64,000 nucleotides of DNA, taken from Xanthobacteraceae bacterium. GTDB taxonomy: Bacteria; Pseudomonadota; Alphaproteobacteria; Rhizobiales; Xanthobacteraceae. Numbering within the stretch: the first letter of the stretch is position 1; every line of letters starts with the position of its first letter. Shown piece after piece: positions 46,681-55,572 of the stretch. The position numbers and the translations under genes were made by a program. Where the stretch lies: contig JAHBZB010000001.1 in NCBI GenBank assembly GCA_019635635.1, forward strand, positions 372,001 to 436,000. Direction: 5' to 3'. The notes beneath the pieces were generated by a model, which was not told where the DNA came from, searched no databases, and saw only the letters and a list, made by a program, of their open reading frames with translations.

Positions 46681-49238
46681 GCGATACCAAAGACTCTGGC
46701 GACAAAACGCGTGCATCCGGCAAGACGCTTTCCCTGAAGCGCTCCGAACCTGGAGTCGTGCGCCAGAGCTTCAGCCATGGCCGCTCCAAGCAGGTCGTCG
46801 TCGAAGTGAAGCGCGGTCCGCGCTCCGCGGCGAAGGCAGGCGTGGGTGCCGCGTCCGGAAAAGCCGCCGCGCCGAAAGCGGCCCCCGCCGCCGCGACTCC
46901 TGCCGCTCCCGAGAAGAAACCGGCCGCGCCGCTCAAGCCCGCCACCGCGCCGAAGACCGGCGGCATGGTGCTGCGCACGCTCACCGACGAAGAGCGCGAT
47001 GCGCGCGGCAAGGCGCTGATCGACGCGCGCGTGCGCGAAGAGGAAGAGCGCCGCGAAGCAATCGAGGAAGCCAAGCGCCGCGCCGAACGCGAAGCGATCG
47101 AAAAGACCGAGCGTGAAGCGTCGGAAGCGCGCAAGAAAGAAGAAGAGTCGCGCCGCCAGCACGATGAAGAGCGCAAGAAGAAGGCCGAGCAGGAAGCGCG
47201 CAAGCGCTTCGGCGAAGATCCGGCCGCTGCCGCTGCCCGTCCGGGTGCGCCGCGCGTCATCGTCGCCGACGAAGAAGAAGAAAGCCGTCCGCGCCGTCCG
47301 GGCGCGAAGGCTCCCGCACCGGTGCGGCCGCAGCGCATCGGCGAGGTCAAGCAGCGCGGCCGCCTCACGCTGACCAACGCGCTTTCGAGCGGCGAAGAAC
47401 GCCAGCGCTCGACAGCGGCGTTCCGCCGCCGCACGCAACGCATTACCGGCCACCGCGACGAGCCGAAAGAGAAAGTGGCGCGCGAAATCGTCGTGCCGGA
47501 GACTATCACGATTCAGGAACTCGCGAGCCGCATGGCCGAACGCTCGGTCGATGTCGTGAAGCTCTTGATGAAGCAGGGCCAGATGAAACTGGTCACCGAC
47601 CTGATCGACGCCGACACCGCGCAGCTGATCGCCGAAGAAATGGGCCACACCGTCAAGCGCGTCGCCGCGTCCGACGTCGTGGAAGGCCTGTTCGATGCGC
47701 CCGATGCGGAAGGTTCGCTGAAATCCCGTCCGCCGGTCGTGACCATCATGGGCCACGTCGACCACGGCAAGACCTCGCTTCTGGACGCGATCCGTTCGGC
47801 GAACGTGGTCGCGGGCGAAGCCGGCGGCATTACGCAACATATCGGCGCCTATCAGGTGACGGCGCCTTCGGGCGCGAAGATCACCTTCATCGATACTCCG
47901 GGCCACGCGGCATTTACCGCGATGCGCGCACGCGGCGCGAAGGTGACCGACATCGTGGTGCTGGTCGTTGCCGCCGACGACGGCGTGAAACCGCAGACGG
48001 TCGAAGCGATCCAGCACGCGAAAGCGGCGAAAGTGCCGATGATCGTCGCGATCAACAAGATCGACAAACCCGACGCCAAGCCCGAGCGCGTGCGGACCGA
48101 ACTCCTCCAGCACGAAGTGCAGGTGGAAACCATGGGCGGCGATGTGCTCGAGGTCGAAGTCTCGGCGACCAAGAAAATGAATCTCGACAAGCTGCTCGAG
48201 CAGATCGGGCTGCAGGCCGAAATTCTCGAACTGAAAGCCAATCCGGATCGCCCGGCCGAGGGCACCGTGATCGAAGCGAAGCTGGATAAGGGCCGCGGCA
48301 CGGTCGCGACCGTGCTCGTGCAGCGCGGCACGCTCAACGTCGGCGACATCGTGCTTGCGGGCGCCGAATGGGGCCGCGTGCGCGCGCTCGTTTCCGACAA
48401 GGGCGAACAGCTCAAGTCCGCCGGTCCTTCGACTCCGGTCGAAATCCTCGGCTTCAACGGCGCGCCGGAGGCGGGCGACCGTCTCGCGGCGGTCGAATCC
48501 GAAGCGCGTGCGCGGGAAATCGCGGACTATCGCCGCAACGAGCGCCGCGACAAGCAGGCGGCAAAGACTTCCACTGTGCGCGGCTCGCTCGAACAGATGA
48601 TGAGCCAGCTCAAGGCTGCCGGCGCTGCGGAATTCCCGCTCGTCATCAAGGGCGACGCGCAGGGTTCGGTCGAAGCGATCGCGGGCGCGCTGGAGAAGCT
48701 CGGCACCGACGAGGTGAAGGCGCGCGTGCTGCTCACGGGCGTCGGCGGCATTACCGAATCCGACGTGACGCTGGCGGCTTCGTCGAACGCTGCGATCATC
48801 GGCTTCAACGTCCGCGCGCATAAGGAAGCCGCTACCGCGGCCGAAAAGGCGGGCGTCGAAATCCGCTACTACAACATCATCTACGATCTCGTGGACGACG
48901 TGAAAGCCGCGATGTCGGGCCTGCTCGCGCCGGAACTGCGCGAGACCATGCTCGGCAACGCCGAAATTCTCGAAGTCTTCAACGTCTCGAAGGTCGGCAA
49001 GATCGCGGGCTGCCGCGTCACCGACGGCCGCGTCGAGCGCGGGGCGAACGTGCGGCTCATCCGCGACAAGGTCGTGATCCACGAAGGCAAGCTCTCGACG
49101 CTCAAGCGTTTCAAGGACGACGCCAACTCGGTGGTCGCCGGCCAGGAATGCGGCATGTCGTTCGAGAACTATCAGGACATGCGCAAGGGCGACGTGATCG
49201 AGTGCTATCGCGTCGAGTCGATCGCCCGCGCGCTCTAA
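46677..49238 (+). CDS. infB: Translation initiation factor IF-2
   Basis: This encodes 853 residues. The N-terminal third holds an alanine/proline-rich stretch and a charged coiled-coil region (about 110-185, runs of E, R and K). The G domain starts near 355 with GHVDHGKTS (about 359), DTPGHAAF and NKIDKPDA, followed by domains II, III and the C2 domain that binds initiator tRNA. It brings fMet-tRNA to the 30S subunit. It overlaps ylxR by four bases and is followed by a terminator-like hairpin before rbfA. Confidence 0.97.
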   Translation: MSDTKDSGDKTRASGKTLSLKRSEPGVVRQSFSHGRSKQVVVEVKRGPRSAAKAGVGAASGKAAAPKAAPAAATPAAPEKKPAAPLKPATAPKTGGMVLRTLTDEERDARGKALIDARVREEEERREAIEEAKRRAEREAIEKTEREASEARKKEEESRRQHDEERKKKAEQEARKRFGEDPAAAAARPGAPRVIVADEEEESRPRRPGAKAPAPVRPQRIGEVKQRGRLTLTNALSSGEERQRSTAAFRRRTQRITGHRDEPKEKVAREIVVPETITIQELASRMAERSVDVVKLLMKQGQMKLVTDLIDADTAQLIAEEMGHTVKRVAASDVVEGLFDAPDAEGSLKSRPPVVTIMGHVDHGKTSLLDAIRSANVVAGEAGGITQHIGAYQVTAPSGAKITFIDTPGHAAFTAMRARGAKVTDIVVLVVAADDGVKPQTVEAIQHAKAAKVPMIVAINKIDKPDAKPERVRTELLQHEVQVETMGGDVLEVEVSATKKMNLDKLLEQIGLQAEILELKANPDRPAEGTVIEAKLDKGRGTVATVLVQRGTLNVGDIVLAGAEWGRVRALVSDKGEQLKSAGPSTPVEILGFNGAPEAGDRLAAVESEARAREIADYRRNERRDKQAAKTSTVRGSLEQMMSQLKAAGAAEFPLVIKGDAQGSVEAIAGALEKLGTDEVKARVLLTGVGGITESDVTLAASSNAAIIGFNVRAHKEAATAAEKAGVEIRYYNIIYDLVDDVKAAMSGLLAPELRETMLGNAEILEVFNVSKVGKIAGCRVTDGRVERGANVRLIRDKVVIHEGKLSTLKRFKDDANSVVAGQECGMSFENYQDMRKGDVIECYRVESIARAL

Positions 49239-49251
49239 CTCTTAGCTAACG

Positions 49252-49285
49252 CGCCCGCTCCGGTTCGATTCCGGGCGGGCGTTTT
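49252..49285 (+). terminator. Terminator-like hairpin between infB and rbfA
   Basis: The stem cgcccgc / gcgggcg, extended by ccgg / ccgg across a bulged T, has a 7-base loop and is followed by four T. The rbfA ATG lies 5 bases after the T-run, and no ribosome site is seen outside the hairpin. Confidence 0.7.
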
Positions 49286-49290
49286 CATTT

Positions 49291-49689
49291 ATGACAAAGA
49301 ACAACGAAAAAGCCCCCTCGCAACGCATGCTCCGCATGGGCGAACTCGTGCGCCATGCGCTCGCGGAAATGTTTTCGCGCGGCGAAGTGCACGACCCCGT
49401 GCTGGAAACGCATGTCATCACTATTCCCGAGGTCGCGATGACGCCGGATCTTCGCCACGCCACCGCCTATGTGATGCCGCTCGGCGGCAAGGACGAGCGC
49501 GCGGTGATCGACGCACTCAACCGCAACAAGAAATACATGCGTGGCGTGATCGCGAAGAAGATCCAGGCGAAGTTCGCGCCCGACCTGCACTTTCGCATCG
49601 ACGAGCGCTTCGACCGCGCCGACGAGATCGACAAGTTGCTCAAGCGCCCCGAAGTGCAGCGCGACCTGCACAAGGACGAAGACGAATGA
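49291..49689 (+). CDS. rbfA: 30S ribosome-binding factor RbfA
   Basis: This encodes 132 residues with the RbfA KH-like fold: RMLRMGELVRHALAEMFSRGEVHDP, then TIPEVAMTPDLRHATAYVMPLGG and the FRIDERFDRADEIDKLL helix. It acts in maturation of the 16S 5' end and cold adaptation. The start lies directly after a hairpin and T-run with no separate Shine-Dalgarno sequence. It overlaps truB by four bases (ATGA). Confidence 0.95.
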   Translation: MTKNNEKAPSQRMLRMGELVRHALAEMFSRGEVHDPVLETHVITIPEVAMTPDLRHATAYVMPLGGKDERAVIDALNRNKKYMRGVIAKKIQAKFAPDLHFRIDERFDRADEIDKLLKRPEVQRDLHKDEDE

Positions 49690-50618
49690 GCCAGCCCAAA
49701 GGCCAGCACAGGCGCGAGAAGCGCAAGGTCGACGGCTGGGTGATTCTGGATAAGCCGCTCGGCATGACCTCGACCACCGCGGTCGCGGCCGTGCGCCGCA
49801 TTTTCAAGGCAGAAAAGGCGGGACACGCCGGGACGCTGGACCCGCTTGCGTCGGGCGTGCTGCCGATTGCGCTCGGAGAGGCGACCAAGACCGTGCCCTT
49901 CGTGCAGGACGGGCGGAAGATTTACCGCTTCACGGTGCGCTTTGGCATCGAGACCGATACCGACGATGCGGAAGGAAAAGAGTCGGCGCAATCCGAAAAG
50001 CGTCCGTCGCGCGAGGAAATTCTCGCGCTCCTGCCCGCCTTCACCGGAACCATCCTGCAAACGCCGCCGCAATTCTCGGCACTGAAAGTCGGCGGCGAGC
50101 GCGCCTACGATCTCGCGCGCGACGGCGAGACAGTGGAGCTTGCACCGCGCGAAATCGAAATCGACTCCTTCTCGCTCGTTTCTATGCCTGACGCGGACCA
50201 CGCCGAGTTCGAGGTCGAGTGCGGCAAGGGCACGTATGTGCGTTCGCTCGCGCGCGACATGGGCCGCAAGCTCGGCTGCCTCGGGCATGTCAGTGTGCTT
50301 CGCCGCACGCTGGTTGGGGATTTTCCCGAAGACGCCGCCGTCAATCTCGTGCAGCTCGAACAGGCGGGTGTGGACGAAGCCTCGCTTCACGCGCTCCTGC
50401 AACCGGTCGCGGCCGGCCTGCAATCGCTCCCGGCGGTGAAGGTTTCCGAGCCCGACGCGCAGCGGCTGGTGCAAGGACAGCCCGTGTTCCTGCGGGGCCG
50501 GGATGCTCCCGTTTTCGAGGGCCCGGTATCGGTTTCGGTCCATGGCGCTTTGGTGGCGCTTGCCGAAATGGAGGCCGGCGCGCTCCATCCCCGGCGCATT
50601 TTTAACCTTCCCCGATAA
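49686..50618 (+). CDS. truB: tRNA pseudouridine(55) synthase TruB
   Basis: This encodes 310 residues. The catalytic aspartate is in HAGTLDPLASGVLPIALGEATK, and the other family motifs KPLGMTS and GKGTYVRSLARDMGRKL are present. A C-terminal PUA-like part spans about 245-310. It converts U55 in the T-loop of tRNAs to pseudouridine. It overlaps rbfA at its start. A 165-base space follows before rpsO, with a TATAAC element near 50677 that may be part of the rpsO promoter. Confidence 0.96.
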   Translation: MSQPKGQHRREKRKVDGWVILDKPLGMTSTTAVAAVRRIFKAEKAGHAGTLDPLASGVLPIALGEATKTVPFVQDGRKIYRFTVRFGIETDTDDAEGKESAQSEKRPSREEILALLPAFTGTILQTPPQFSALKVGGERAYDLARDGETVELAPREIEIDSFSLVSMPDADHAEFEVECGKGTYVRSLARDMGRKLGCLGHVSVLRRTLVGDFPEDAAVNLVQLEQAGVDEASLHALLQPVAAGLQSLPAVKVSEPDAQRLVQGQPVFLRGRDAPVFEGPVSVSVHGALVALAEMEAGALHPRRIFNLPR

Positions 50619-50783
50619 GGGCTTAGCTAGAATTGCGAGTTATGCCCTTTTTCCTCGCTTTCGAGAGGCTTTTGGCTATAACAGCGCGCGTCGGGCCCGA
50701 GGCCCGGCTTTCAGTGCGACCCTTGCTGGACGACATCCCGGATGGGCCGCTTTTCTTGAACTCCAGACATTAAGGAGCATCCG

Positions 50784-51053
50784 ATGTCGGTAACTGCCGA
50801 GCGCAAGCAAGCGCTCATCAAAGACAATGCCACCAAAAAGGGCGACACCGGTTCGCCGGAAGTGCAGGTTGCGATCCTCTCCGAGCGCATCGCGAACCTG
50901 ACCGAGCATTTCAAGACGCACGTGAAGGACAACCATTCGCGCCGCGGTCTTCTGAAGCTGGTCTCGCACCGCCGTTCGCTTTTGGACTTCCTGAAGAAGA
51001 AAGATGAAGCGCGCTACAAGGCGCTCATCGAGAAGCTGAACATCCGCCGCTAA
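50784..51053 (+). CDS. rpsO: 30S ribosomal protein S15
   Basis: This encodes 89 residues with the standard S15 sequence: [47 protein letters not shown] and the final [11 protein letters not shown]. It binds 16S rRNA early and bridges to the 50S subunit. An AAGGAGCAT ribosome site precedes the ATG. rpsO followed by pnp is the order conserved through proteobacteria. Confidence 0.98.
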   Translation: MSVTAERKQALIKDNATKKGDTGSPEVQVAILSERIANLTEHFKTHVKDNHSRRGLLKLVSHRRSLLDFLKKKDEARYKALIEKLNIRR

Positions 51054-51066
51054 GGCAGATGGGTAA

Positions 51067-51127
51067 CGGCCGCGCGCGGGAATGGTCCCGCGCGGACGGC
51101 CGAGTATGAAGCGGCGGAATTCGCCGC
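51067..51127 (+). promoter_or_regulatory. Two hairpins in the rpsO-pnp leader
   Basis: A long stem-loop spans 51067-51102 (cggccg and cgcgcggga paired with tcccgcgcg and cggccg, 2-base bulge, loop atgg), and a second, gcggcg / cgccgc with a 5-base loop, spans 51111-51127. In E. coli a hairpin at this place is cut by RNase III and lets PNPase control its own mRNA. The first hairpin is a good candidate for the same role. Confidence 0.6.
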
Positions 51128-51268
51128 CGCACGAAACCGACGGAACAGGACAAGTCATGGCAGGATTGCCAGACGCTCTTTCCACTTTCGCGCTGCATTA
51201 GCGTGGGAGAGCGCCTCGTTATCTTGCCCATGGCTTTCCTGATCCTCGTCCGATGATGGGAAAGAGAA

Positions 51269-53416
51269 ATGTTCGAAATACATCGTGAAGAACTCGACTG
51301 GGGTGGACGCAAGCTCGTCCTCGAGACCGGTCACATGGCGCGCCAGGCTGACGGCGCGATTCTGGCCACTTACGGCGATACGCAACTGCTCGCGACCGTG
51401 GTCGCGGCGAAAGAACCGAAAGCCGGCATCGATTTTCTGCCGCTCTCGGTTCATTTCATCGAGAAGTTTTACGCAGCCGGCCGGATTCCCGGCGGCTACT
51501 TCAAGCGCGAAGGCCGTCCGACCGAGCGCGAGACGCTGATCTCGCGCTTGATCGACCGCCCGATCCGTCCGCTGTTCGCCGACGGCTGGCGCTGCGAAAC
51601 GCAGGTCGTGATCCACGTGCTGTCGCACGACATGGAGAACGACCCGGACATCCTCGCGATGGTCGCGTCTTCGGCAGCACTCACGATCTCCGGCGCGCCC
51701 TTCATGGGCCCGATCGGCGGCGCGCGTGTCGGCTTTATCAACGGCGAATACGTACTGAACCCGACGCTCGAGGAGATGAAAGAGTCGAAGCTCGATCTCG
51801 TCGTCGCCGGCACCCAGGACGCAGTCCTGATGGTCGAATCCGAAGCGCAGGAGCTCACCGAAGAAGTGATGCTCGGCTCGGTCATGTTCGGCCACAAACA
51901 CTTCCAGCCGGTGATCGACGCGATCATTCGTCTGGCTGAAAAGGCCGCGAAGGAGCCGCGCGAACTCAACGCGCCGGATAACTCCGCGCTGAAGGAAAAG
52001 CTCAAGGGCCTTGCCGAAGCCGACCTTCGCGCCGCTTACGGCAACAAGGTCAAGCAGGACCGCTACAACGCGGTGGGCGCCGCGAAGAAGAAAGCCAAGG
52101 AAGCGATCCTCGGCGACGGCACCAATCCGGATGCGCCGTCCCCGTCGCTGGTCGGCGAAGTGCTGAAAGAGCTCGAAGCCGACATCGTCCGTAACTCGAT
52201 TCTCGATACCGGCATCCGCATCGACGGCCGCGACGTGAAAACCGTCCGCCCGATCGAGGCCCTCGTCGGCGTGCTCCCGCGCACGCATGGCTCAGCACTT
52301 TTCACGCGCGGCGAAACGCAGGCGCTCTGCATCGCGACGCTCGGCACCGGCGAAGACGAGCAGTGGATCGACGCGCTGCCCGGCACCTACAAGGAAAACT
52401 TCCTGCTGCACTACAACTTCCCGCCGTTCTCGGTCGGCGAAGCAGGCCGCATGGGTTCGCCAGGCCGCCGCGAAGTCGGCCACGGCAAGCTCGCCTGGCG
52501 CGCGGTGCATCCGATCCTGCCGCCGAAGGACGAATTCCCCTACACGATCCGCGTCGTGTCGGAGATTCTGGAATCGAACGGCTCGTCCTCGATGGCGACC
52601 GTTTGCGGCACTTCGCTCTGCCTCATGGACGCGGGCGTGCCGCTGCGCGCGCCGGTCGCGGGTATCGCGATGGGCCTCATTCTGGAAGGCAAGAAGTACG
52701 CGGTGCTTTCCGACATTCTCGGCGACGAAGATCACCTCGGCGACATGGACTTCAAGGTCGCCGGCACCGAGAACGGCGTGACCGCGCTCCAGATGGACAT
52801 CAAGATCGCGGGCATCACCGAAGAGATCATGCAGGTAGCACTTCGCCAGGCGAAGGACGGCCGTCTGCATATCCTGAGCGAGATGTCGAAGGCGCTCACC
52901 GCGGCGCGTCCGCAGCTCGGCGAACATGCGCCGCGCATCGAGGTCATCAAGATCCCGACCGACAAGATCCGCGACGTGATCGGCACCGGCGGCAAGGTGA
53001 TCCGCGAGATCGTCGAAAAGACCGGCGCCAAGATCAACGTCGAGGACGACGGCACCGTGAAGGTGGCGTCCGCCAAGGGCGAAGCGATCGAAGCCGCGAT
53101 CAAGTGGATCAAGTCGCTGACCTCCGAGCCGGAAGTCGGCGCGATCTATGACGGCAAGGTCGTCAAGGTCGTCGACTTCGGCGCTTTCGTGAACTTCTTC
53201 GGCGCGAAGGACGGTCTCGTCCATGTCAGCCAGATGGCAGCCAGCCGGGTGAACAAGCCGTCCGACGTCGTGAAGGAAGGCGACATGGTCAAGGTGAAAC
53301 TGCTCGGCGTCGACGAGCGCGGCAAGGTCCGCCTCTCGATGAAGGCGGTGGACCAGCAGACCGGCGAGGACATCGAGCACAAGGGCAAGCAGCAGGCCGA
53401 GCCCGCGGCGGAGTAA
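51269..53416 (+). CDS. pnp: Polyribonucleotide nucleotidyltransferase (PNPase)
   Basis: This encodes 715 residues: first RNase PH domain (1-220), helical linker, second RNase PH domain (about 310-545, with [20 protein letters not shown] and the catalytic [16 protein letters not shown] block), KH domain (about 555-615, [19 protein letters not shown]) and S1 domain (about 622-690, [17 protein letters not shown]). It degrades RNA from the 3' end with phosphate and is part of the degradosome. It ends at a strong terminator. Confidence 0.98.
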   Translation: MFEIHREELDWGGRKLVLETGHMARQADGAILATYGDTQLLATVVAAKEPKAGIDFLPLSVHFIEKFYAAGRIPGGYFKREGRPTERETLISRLIDRPIRPLFADGWRCETQVVIHVLSHDMENDPDILAMVASSAALTISGAPFMGPIGGARVGFINGEYVLNPTLEEMKESKLDLVVAGTQDAVLMVESEAQELTEEVMLGSVMFGHKHFQPVIDAIIRLAEKAAKEPRELNAPDNSALKEKLKGLAEADLRAAYGNKVKQDRYNAVGAAKKKAKEAILGDGTNPDAPSPSLVGEVLKELEADIVRNSILDTGIRIDGRDVKTVRPIEALVGVLPRTHGSALFTRGETQALCIATLGTGEDEQWIDALPGTYKENFLLHYNFPPFSVGEAGRMGSPGRREVGHGKLAWRAVHPILPPKDEFPYTIRVVSEILESNGSSSMATVCGTSLCLMDAGVPLRAPVAGIAMGLILEGKKYAVLSDILGDEDHLGDMDFKVAGTENGVTALQMDIKIAGITEEIMQVALRQAKDGRLHILSEMSKALTAARPQLGEHAPRIEVIKIPTDKIRDVIGTGGKVIREIVEKTGAKINVEDDGTVKVASAKGEAIEAAIKWIKSLTSEPEVGAIYDGKVVKVVDFGAFVNFFGAKDGLVHVSQMAASRVNKPSDVVKEGDMVKVKLLGVDERGKVRLSMKAVDQQTGEDIEHKGKQQAEPAAE

Positions 53417-53439
53417 GCGCTTCTCGAAACGATAATAAG

Positions 53440-53467
53440 AAGGGCGGCTGTTTCAGCCGCCCTTTTT
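53440..53467. terminator. Terminator between pnp and aqpZ
   Basis: The 11-bp stem aagggcggctg / cagccgccctt with the loop ttt is followed by T residues on the plus strand and, on the minus strand, by a T-containing tail (TCTTATTATC). It sits between the convergent pnp and aqpZ genes. Confidence 0.9.
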
Positions 53468-53473
53468 GCTTTC

Positions 53474-54190
53474 CTACTTCCGCTTGCTGCGGGACTTCGT
53501 ATTGGTCGGCCCGCTCACATATTCGGCGTGCAGCCATTTTCCGATTGTTCCTCCGATCACGCCGCCAACGATCGGTGCGACCCAGAACAGCCATAGCGAT
53601 TGCAGCGCGACAGCGCCGCCGAACACAGCAGTCGCCGTCGAGCGCGCGGGGTTAAGCGAAGCGTTGCTCACCGGAATCGCGACAAGGTGAAACAGAACCA
53701 GCGCCAGGCCGATCGCGATCGGAGCAAAACCCGCCGGAGCGCGCGGCGAGGTCACGCTTACAATGACCAGCACGAACAGAGCGGTAATGACGACTTCAAT
53801 CAATGCGACCGCGAGAAGAGAAAAGCCGGCGCCTCCATAAAGATTGGATACTGCGACGAAATTATTCCATTTACCTGCGGCGGGAGCGCCCGAGAGAATG
53901 GCGTAGAATACCGCCGCAGCAGCGACGCCGCCCAGCACCTGCGCGATGACGTAGGGTGCGGCCTTGCTCGAATCGAAGCGGCCAGCGGCAACGAGGCCGA
54001 GGGTCACTGCAGGGTTGAAGTGGCCGCCCGAAATGGGCCCTACCGCGTAGGCCATCGCGAGTACCGACAGGCCGACCGCAAATGCGACCGCGATCAAACC
54101 CGCGCTCGGCGCGGAAAAGAGTGCCGCGCCGCAGACGGCCGTGACAAGCGTGAATGTACCGATGAATTCGGCGCCGAGTTCTCGTGACAT
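53474..54190 (-). CDS. aqpZ: Aquaporin Z
   Basis: This encodes 238 residues with six membrane helices and two half-helices carrying the NPA motifs (GGHFNPAVT at 59-61 and SLNPARS at 180-182, with the selectivity-filter arginine 183). His168 in helix 5 (LVLFHLVAIPVS) corresponds to the histidine typical of water-selective channels, unlike glycerol facilitators. It carries water across the inner membrane. The start ATG 54190 gives the expected MSRELGAEFIGTF N-terminus. Divergent from the small-peptide region. Confidence 0.95.
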   Translation of the reverse strand: MSRELGAEFIGTFTLVTAVCGAALFSAPSAGLIAVAFAVGLSVLAMAYAVGPISGGHFNPAVTLGLVAAGRFDSSKAAPYVIAQVLGGVAAAAVFYAILSGAPAAGKWNNFVAVSNLYGGAGFSLLAVALIEVVITALFVLVIVSVTSPRAPAGFAPIAIGLALVLFHLVAIPVSNASLNPARSTATAVFGGAVALQSLWLFWVAPIVGGVIGGTIGKWLHAEYVSGPTNTKSRSKRK

Positions 54191-54291
54191 CTGATGTTTC
54201 CGGAATCAGTGATTGGACGCCGCAGAAAGTGGCATCGCGAGGATTCGGGAGCAACGCCGACGCGTGCGCTGCCTTGAGTTCATCAAGAGTT

Positions 54292-54393
54292 TTGACAGGG
54301 TCGCCTTCGCCTGTGAAGCCGACGAGGGCCGCTGAATAGCCGTTCAGACAACCCGCAAATCACAAAGTGCGATCCTCACGGATCGCCCTTTTT
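54292..54393 (+). ncRNA. Possible small RNA ending in a Rho-independent terminator
   Basis: Within the 359-base non-coding space 54191-54549 a TTGACA (54292-54297) is followed by a wobble hairpin ctgaat / gttcag (54334-54349), a single-stranded A/C-rich stretch and the terminator gcgatcc-tcac-ggatcgc plus T-run (54369-54393). No plus-strand gene lies upstream to explain this terminator, since aqpZ is on the other strand. No good -10 box is visible. The layout recalls Hfq-dependent alphaproteobacterial sRNAs, but I cannot match it to a known family. Confidence 0.4.
54369..54393 (+). terminator. Terminator without an upstream coding gene
   Basis: A perfect 7-bp stem gcgatcc / ggatcgc with a 4-base loop, followed after cc by five T. 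See the small RNA candidate it would end. Confidence 0.75.
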
Positions 54394-54411
54394 CGTTATA
54401 TTTCAATGACT

Positions 54412-54425
54412 TGAACAAGTGTTCA
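54412..54425. repeat. Inverted repeat TGAACA-N2-TGTTCA
   Basis: This is a 6-2-6 perfect palindrome in an AT-rich stretch, 125 bases before the small secreted protein. It may be an operator; the binding protein is unknown. Confidence 0.45.
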
Positions 54426-54458
54426 TTCACGCAGCCGTGATCGTAACAGGCGCCCTCC

Positions 54459-54474
54459 TGTGACCCGCATCACA
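54459..54474. promoter_or_regulatory. Perfect Crp-type site TGTGA-N6-TCACA
   Basis: TGTGACCCGCATCACA matches all ten fixed bases of the Crp consensus; about 0.06 such sites are expected by chance in 64 kb at even base composition. Its centre is about 83 bases before the peptide start codon. If it acted at -41.5, the start of transcription would be near 54508, and tacgtt (54496-54501) would be at -10. A Crp-family regulator with the matching recognition helix is encoded 390 bases downstream. Confidence 0.75.
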
Positions 54475-54549
54475 CGCGGCGGCGCTCGCCTCCTCTACGT
54501 TCCTTCCCATGACGAAGCGATCGTCGCTTCGAGAAACGAGGAGAGAGAA

Positions 54550-54777
54550 ATGACCAAGACGAAGAAAATCCTGACCGGTGCCGCCGCTGCTGTTGCCCTT
54601 GCCGTCGTGAGCCTGTCTGCCGGCACGACCGCTGCGGAAGCGGGCTGGAAGCACAAGCATCACCACTACAAGCACTTCTACGGTGTCTACACCGTCGCGC
54701 CGCTCGCCTACTACGGCTACTACAACAACTGCGGCTGGACCTGGACCAAGTTCGGCAAGCAATACGTCTGCTTCTAA
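54550..54777 (+). CDS. Small secreted His/Tyr-rich peptide of unknown function
   Basis: This encodes 75 residues. A signal peptide with a likely cut after AEA (residue 31) leaves a mature part of about 44 residues starting GWKHKHHHYKHFYG, with six histidines, about nine tyrosines, several tryptophans and two cysteines (61 and 74) that could form a disulfide. A strong GAGGAGAGAG ribosome site lies just before ATG 54550. The gene has its own terminator and a Crp-type site upstream. Histidine content suggests metal binding; this is only inference. Similar short secreted proteins occur in Hyphomicrobiales but are uncharacterised. Confidence 0.8.
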   Translation: MTKTKKILTGAAAAVALAVVSLSAGTTAAEAGWKHKHHHYKHFYGVYTVAPLAYYGYYNNCGWTWTKFGKQYVCF

Positions 54778-54803
54778 GCGGATTTTCCCCGTCCTCCAAA
54801 GCG

Positions 54804-54835
54804 CCGCCCGGCCCAAAGCCGGGCGGATTGCTTTT
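54804..54835 (+). terminator. Terminator after the small secreted peptide
   Basis: The 9-bp perfect stem ccgcccggc / gccgggcgg with a 5-base loop is followed by attgcttttt. It separates the peptide gene from the Crp-family regulator. Confidence 0.85.
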
Positions 54836-54863
54836 TGAGACGCCGCGCGGCTTAGTTCGCGGC

Positions 54864-55556
54864 ATGGAGAACAAGCGGGGCCACTTCCGGCGAAACAATC
54901 ATTTTCTCGCGGCGCTTCCCGGAGAAATTTCGTCCCGGCTATTCGCGAAAGCGGTCCCGGTAAAGCTTCCGGCCGATGCGCTTCTGTTCAATGCCGGAGA
55001 CGAAGGCAACGGCTGCTACCGGGTGGAAAGCGGGCTCGTGAAGCTCAGCGTGCTTTCCGCCGAAGGCGACGAGCGCATTCTCGACATTCTCGGGCCCGGC
55101 GCGATTGTCGGCGAGCTTTCGATGATCGACGCGGCACCCCGCTCGACCGCGGTCTATGCGCTGCGCGACAGCACGCTTTCCTTCATCAGCCGCGCCACTT
55201 TCATCGACTATGCCGAGAAGAACCCGGATCTCTACCGGCAGGTAACGACGCTGCTTGCGGCGCGCGTGCGGGAAATGAACGACATCGCGGTCGCCTGGAG
55301 CTTCCTATCGCTCGAGGGCCGCGTCGCCTATGCGTTGCTCGAACTCGTCGAAGCCTGCGGCGAGGAAATCGACGGCGGCCGTATGATGATCCGGCAGAAG
55401 ATCGAACAAAGCGATATTGCCGCGATGGCGGGAATGGCGCGCGAAAACGTCAGCAGGATTCTGAACCGCTGGATCCGCGAGAGGCTGATCAGCCGCCACG
55501 CCGGCTATTACTGCATCGAGGCGCAGGAAAGGATCGAAGAATTCGCCGGGAACTAG
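54864..55556 (+). CDS. Crp/Fnr-family transcriptional regulator
   Basis: This encodes 230 residues: a cyclic-nucleotide-binding-type beta barrel (about 15-130), a long dimer helix and a C-terminal helix-turn-helix (about 175-215). The phosphate-binding cassette GELSMIDAAPRSTA keeps the Glu84 and Arg93-Ser94 that bind cAMP in E. coli Crp, one residue shorter in between. The recognition helix MARENVSRILNRW has R193, E194 and R198, the same R-E-x3-R set that reads GTGA in Crp. There are no N-terminal Fnr-type cysteines. The start at 54864 avoids overlap with the preceding terminator. Confidence 0.9.
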   Translation: MENKRGHFRRNNHFLAALPGEISSRLFAKAVPVKLPADALLFNAGDEGNGCYRVESGLVKLSVLSAEGDERILDILGPGAIVGELSMIDAAPRSTAVYALRDSTLSFISRATFIDYAEKNPDLYRQVTTLLAARVREMNDIAVAWSFLSLEGRVAYALLELVEACGEEIDGGRMMIRQKIEQSDIAAMAGMARENVSRILNRWIRERLISRHAGYYCIEAQERIEEFAGN

Positions 55557-55572
55557 CGGCTGCTGGTGCGGG

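Noticed and set aside
46245-49082. A 945-codon open frame on the minus strand opposite ylxR and infB; similar long antisense frames oppose maeB (26393-28618) and the penicillin-binding protein (12713-14635).
   Set aside because: They are side effects of high GC and strong codon bias in the sense gene. The translations are Arg/His/Asp-rich with no family motif.
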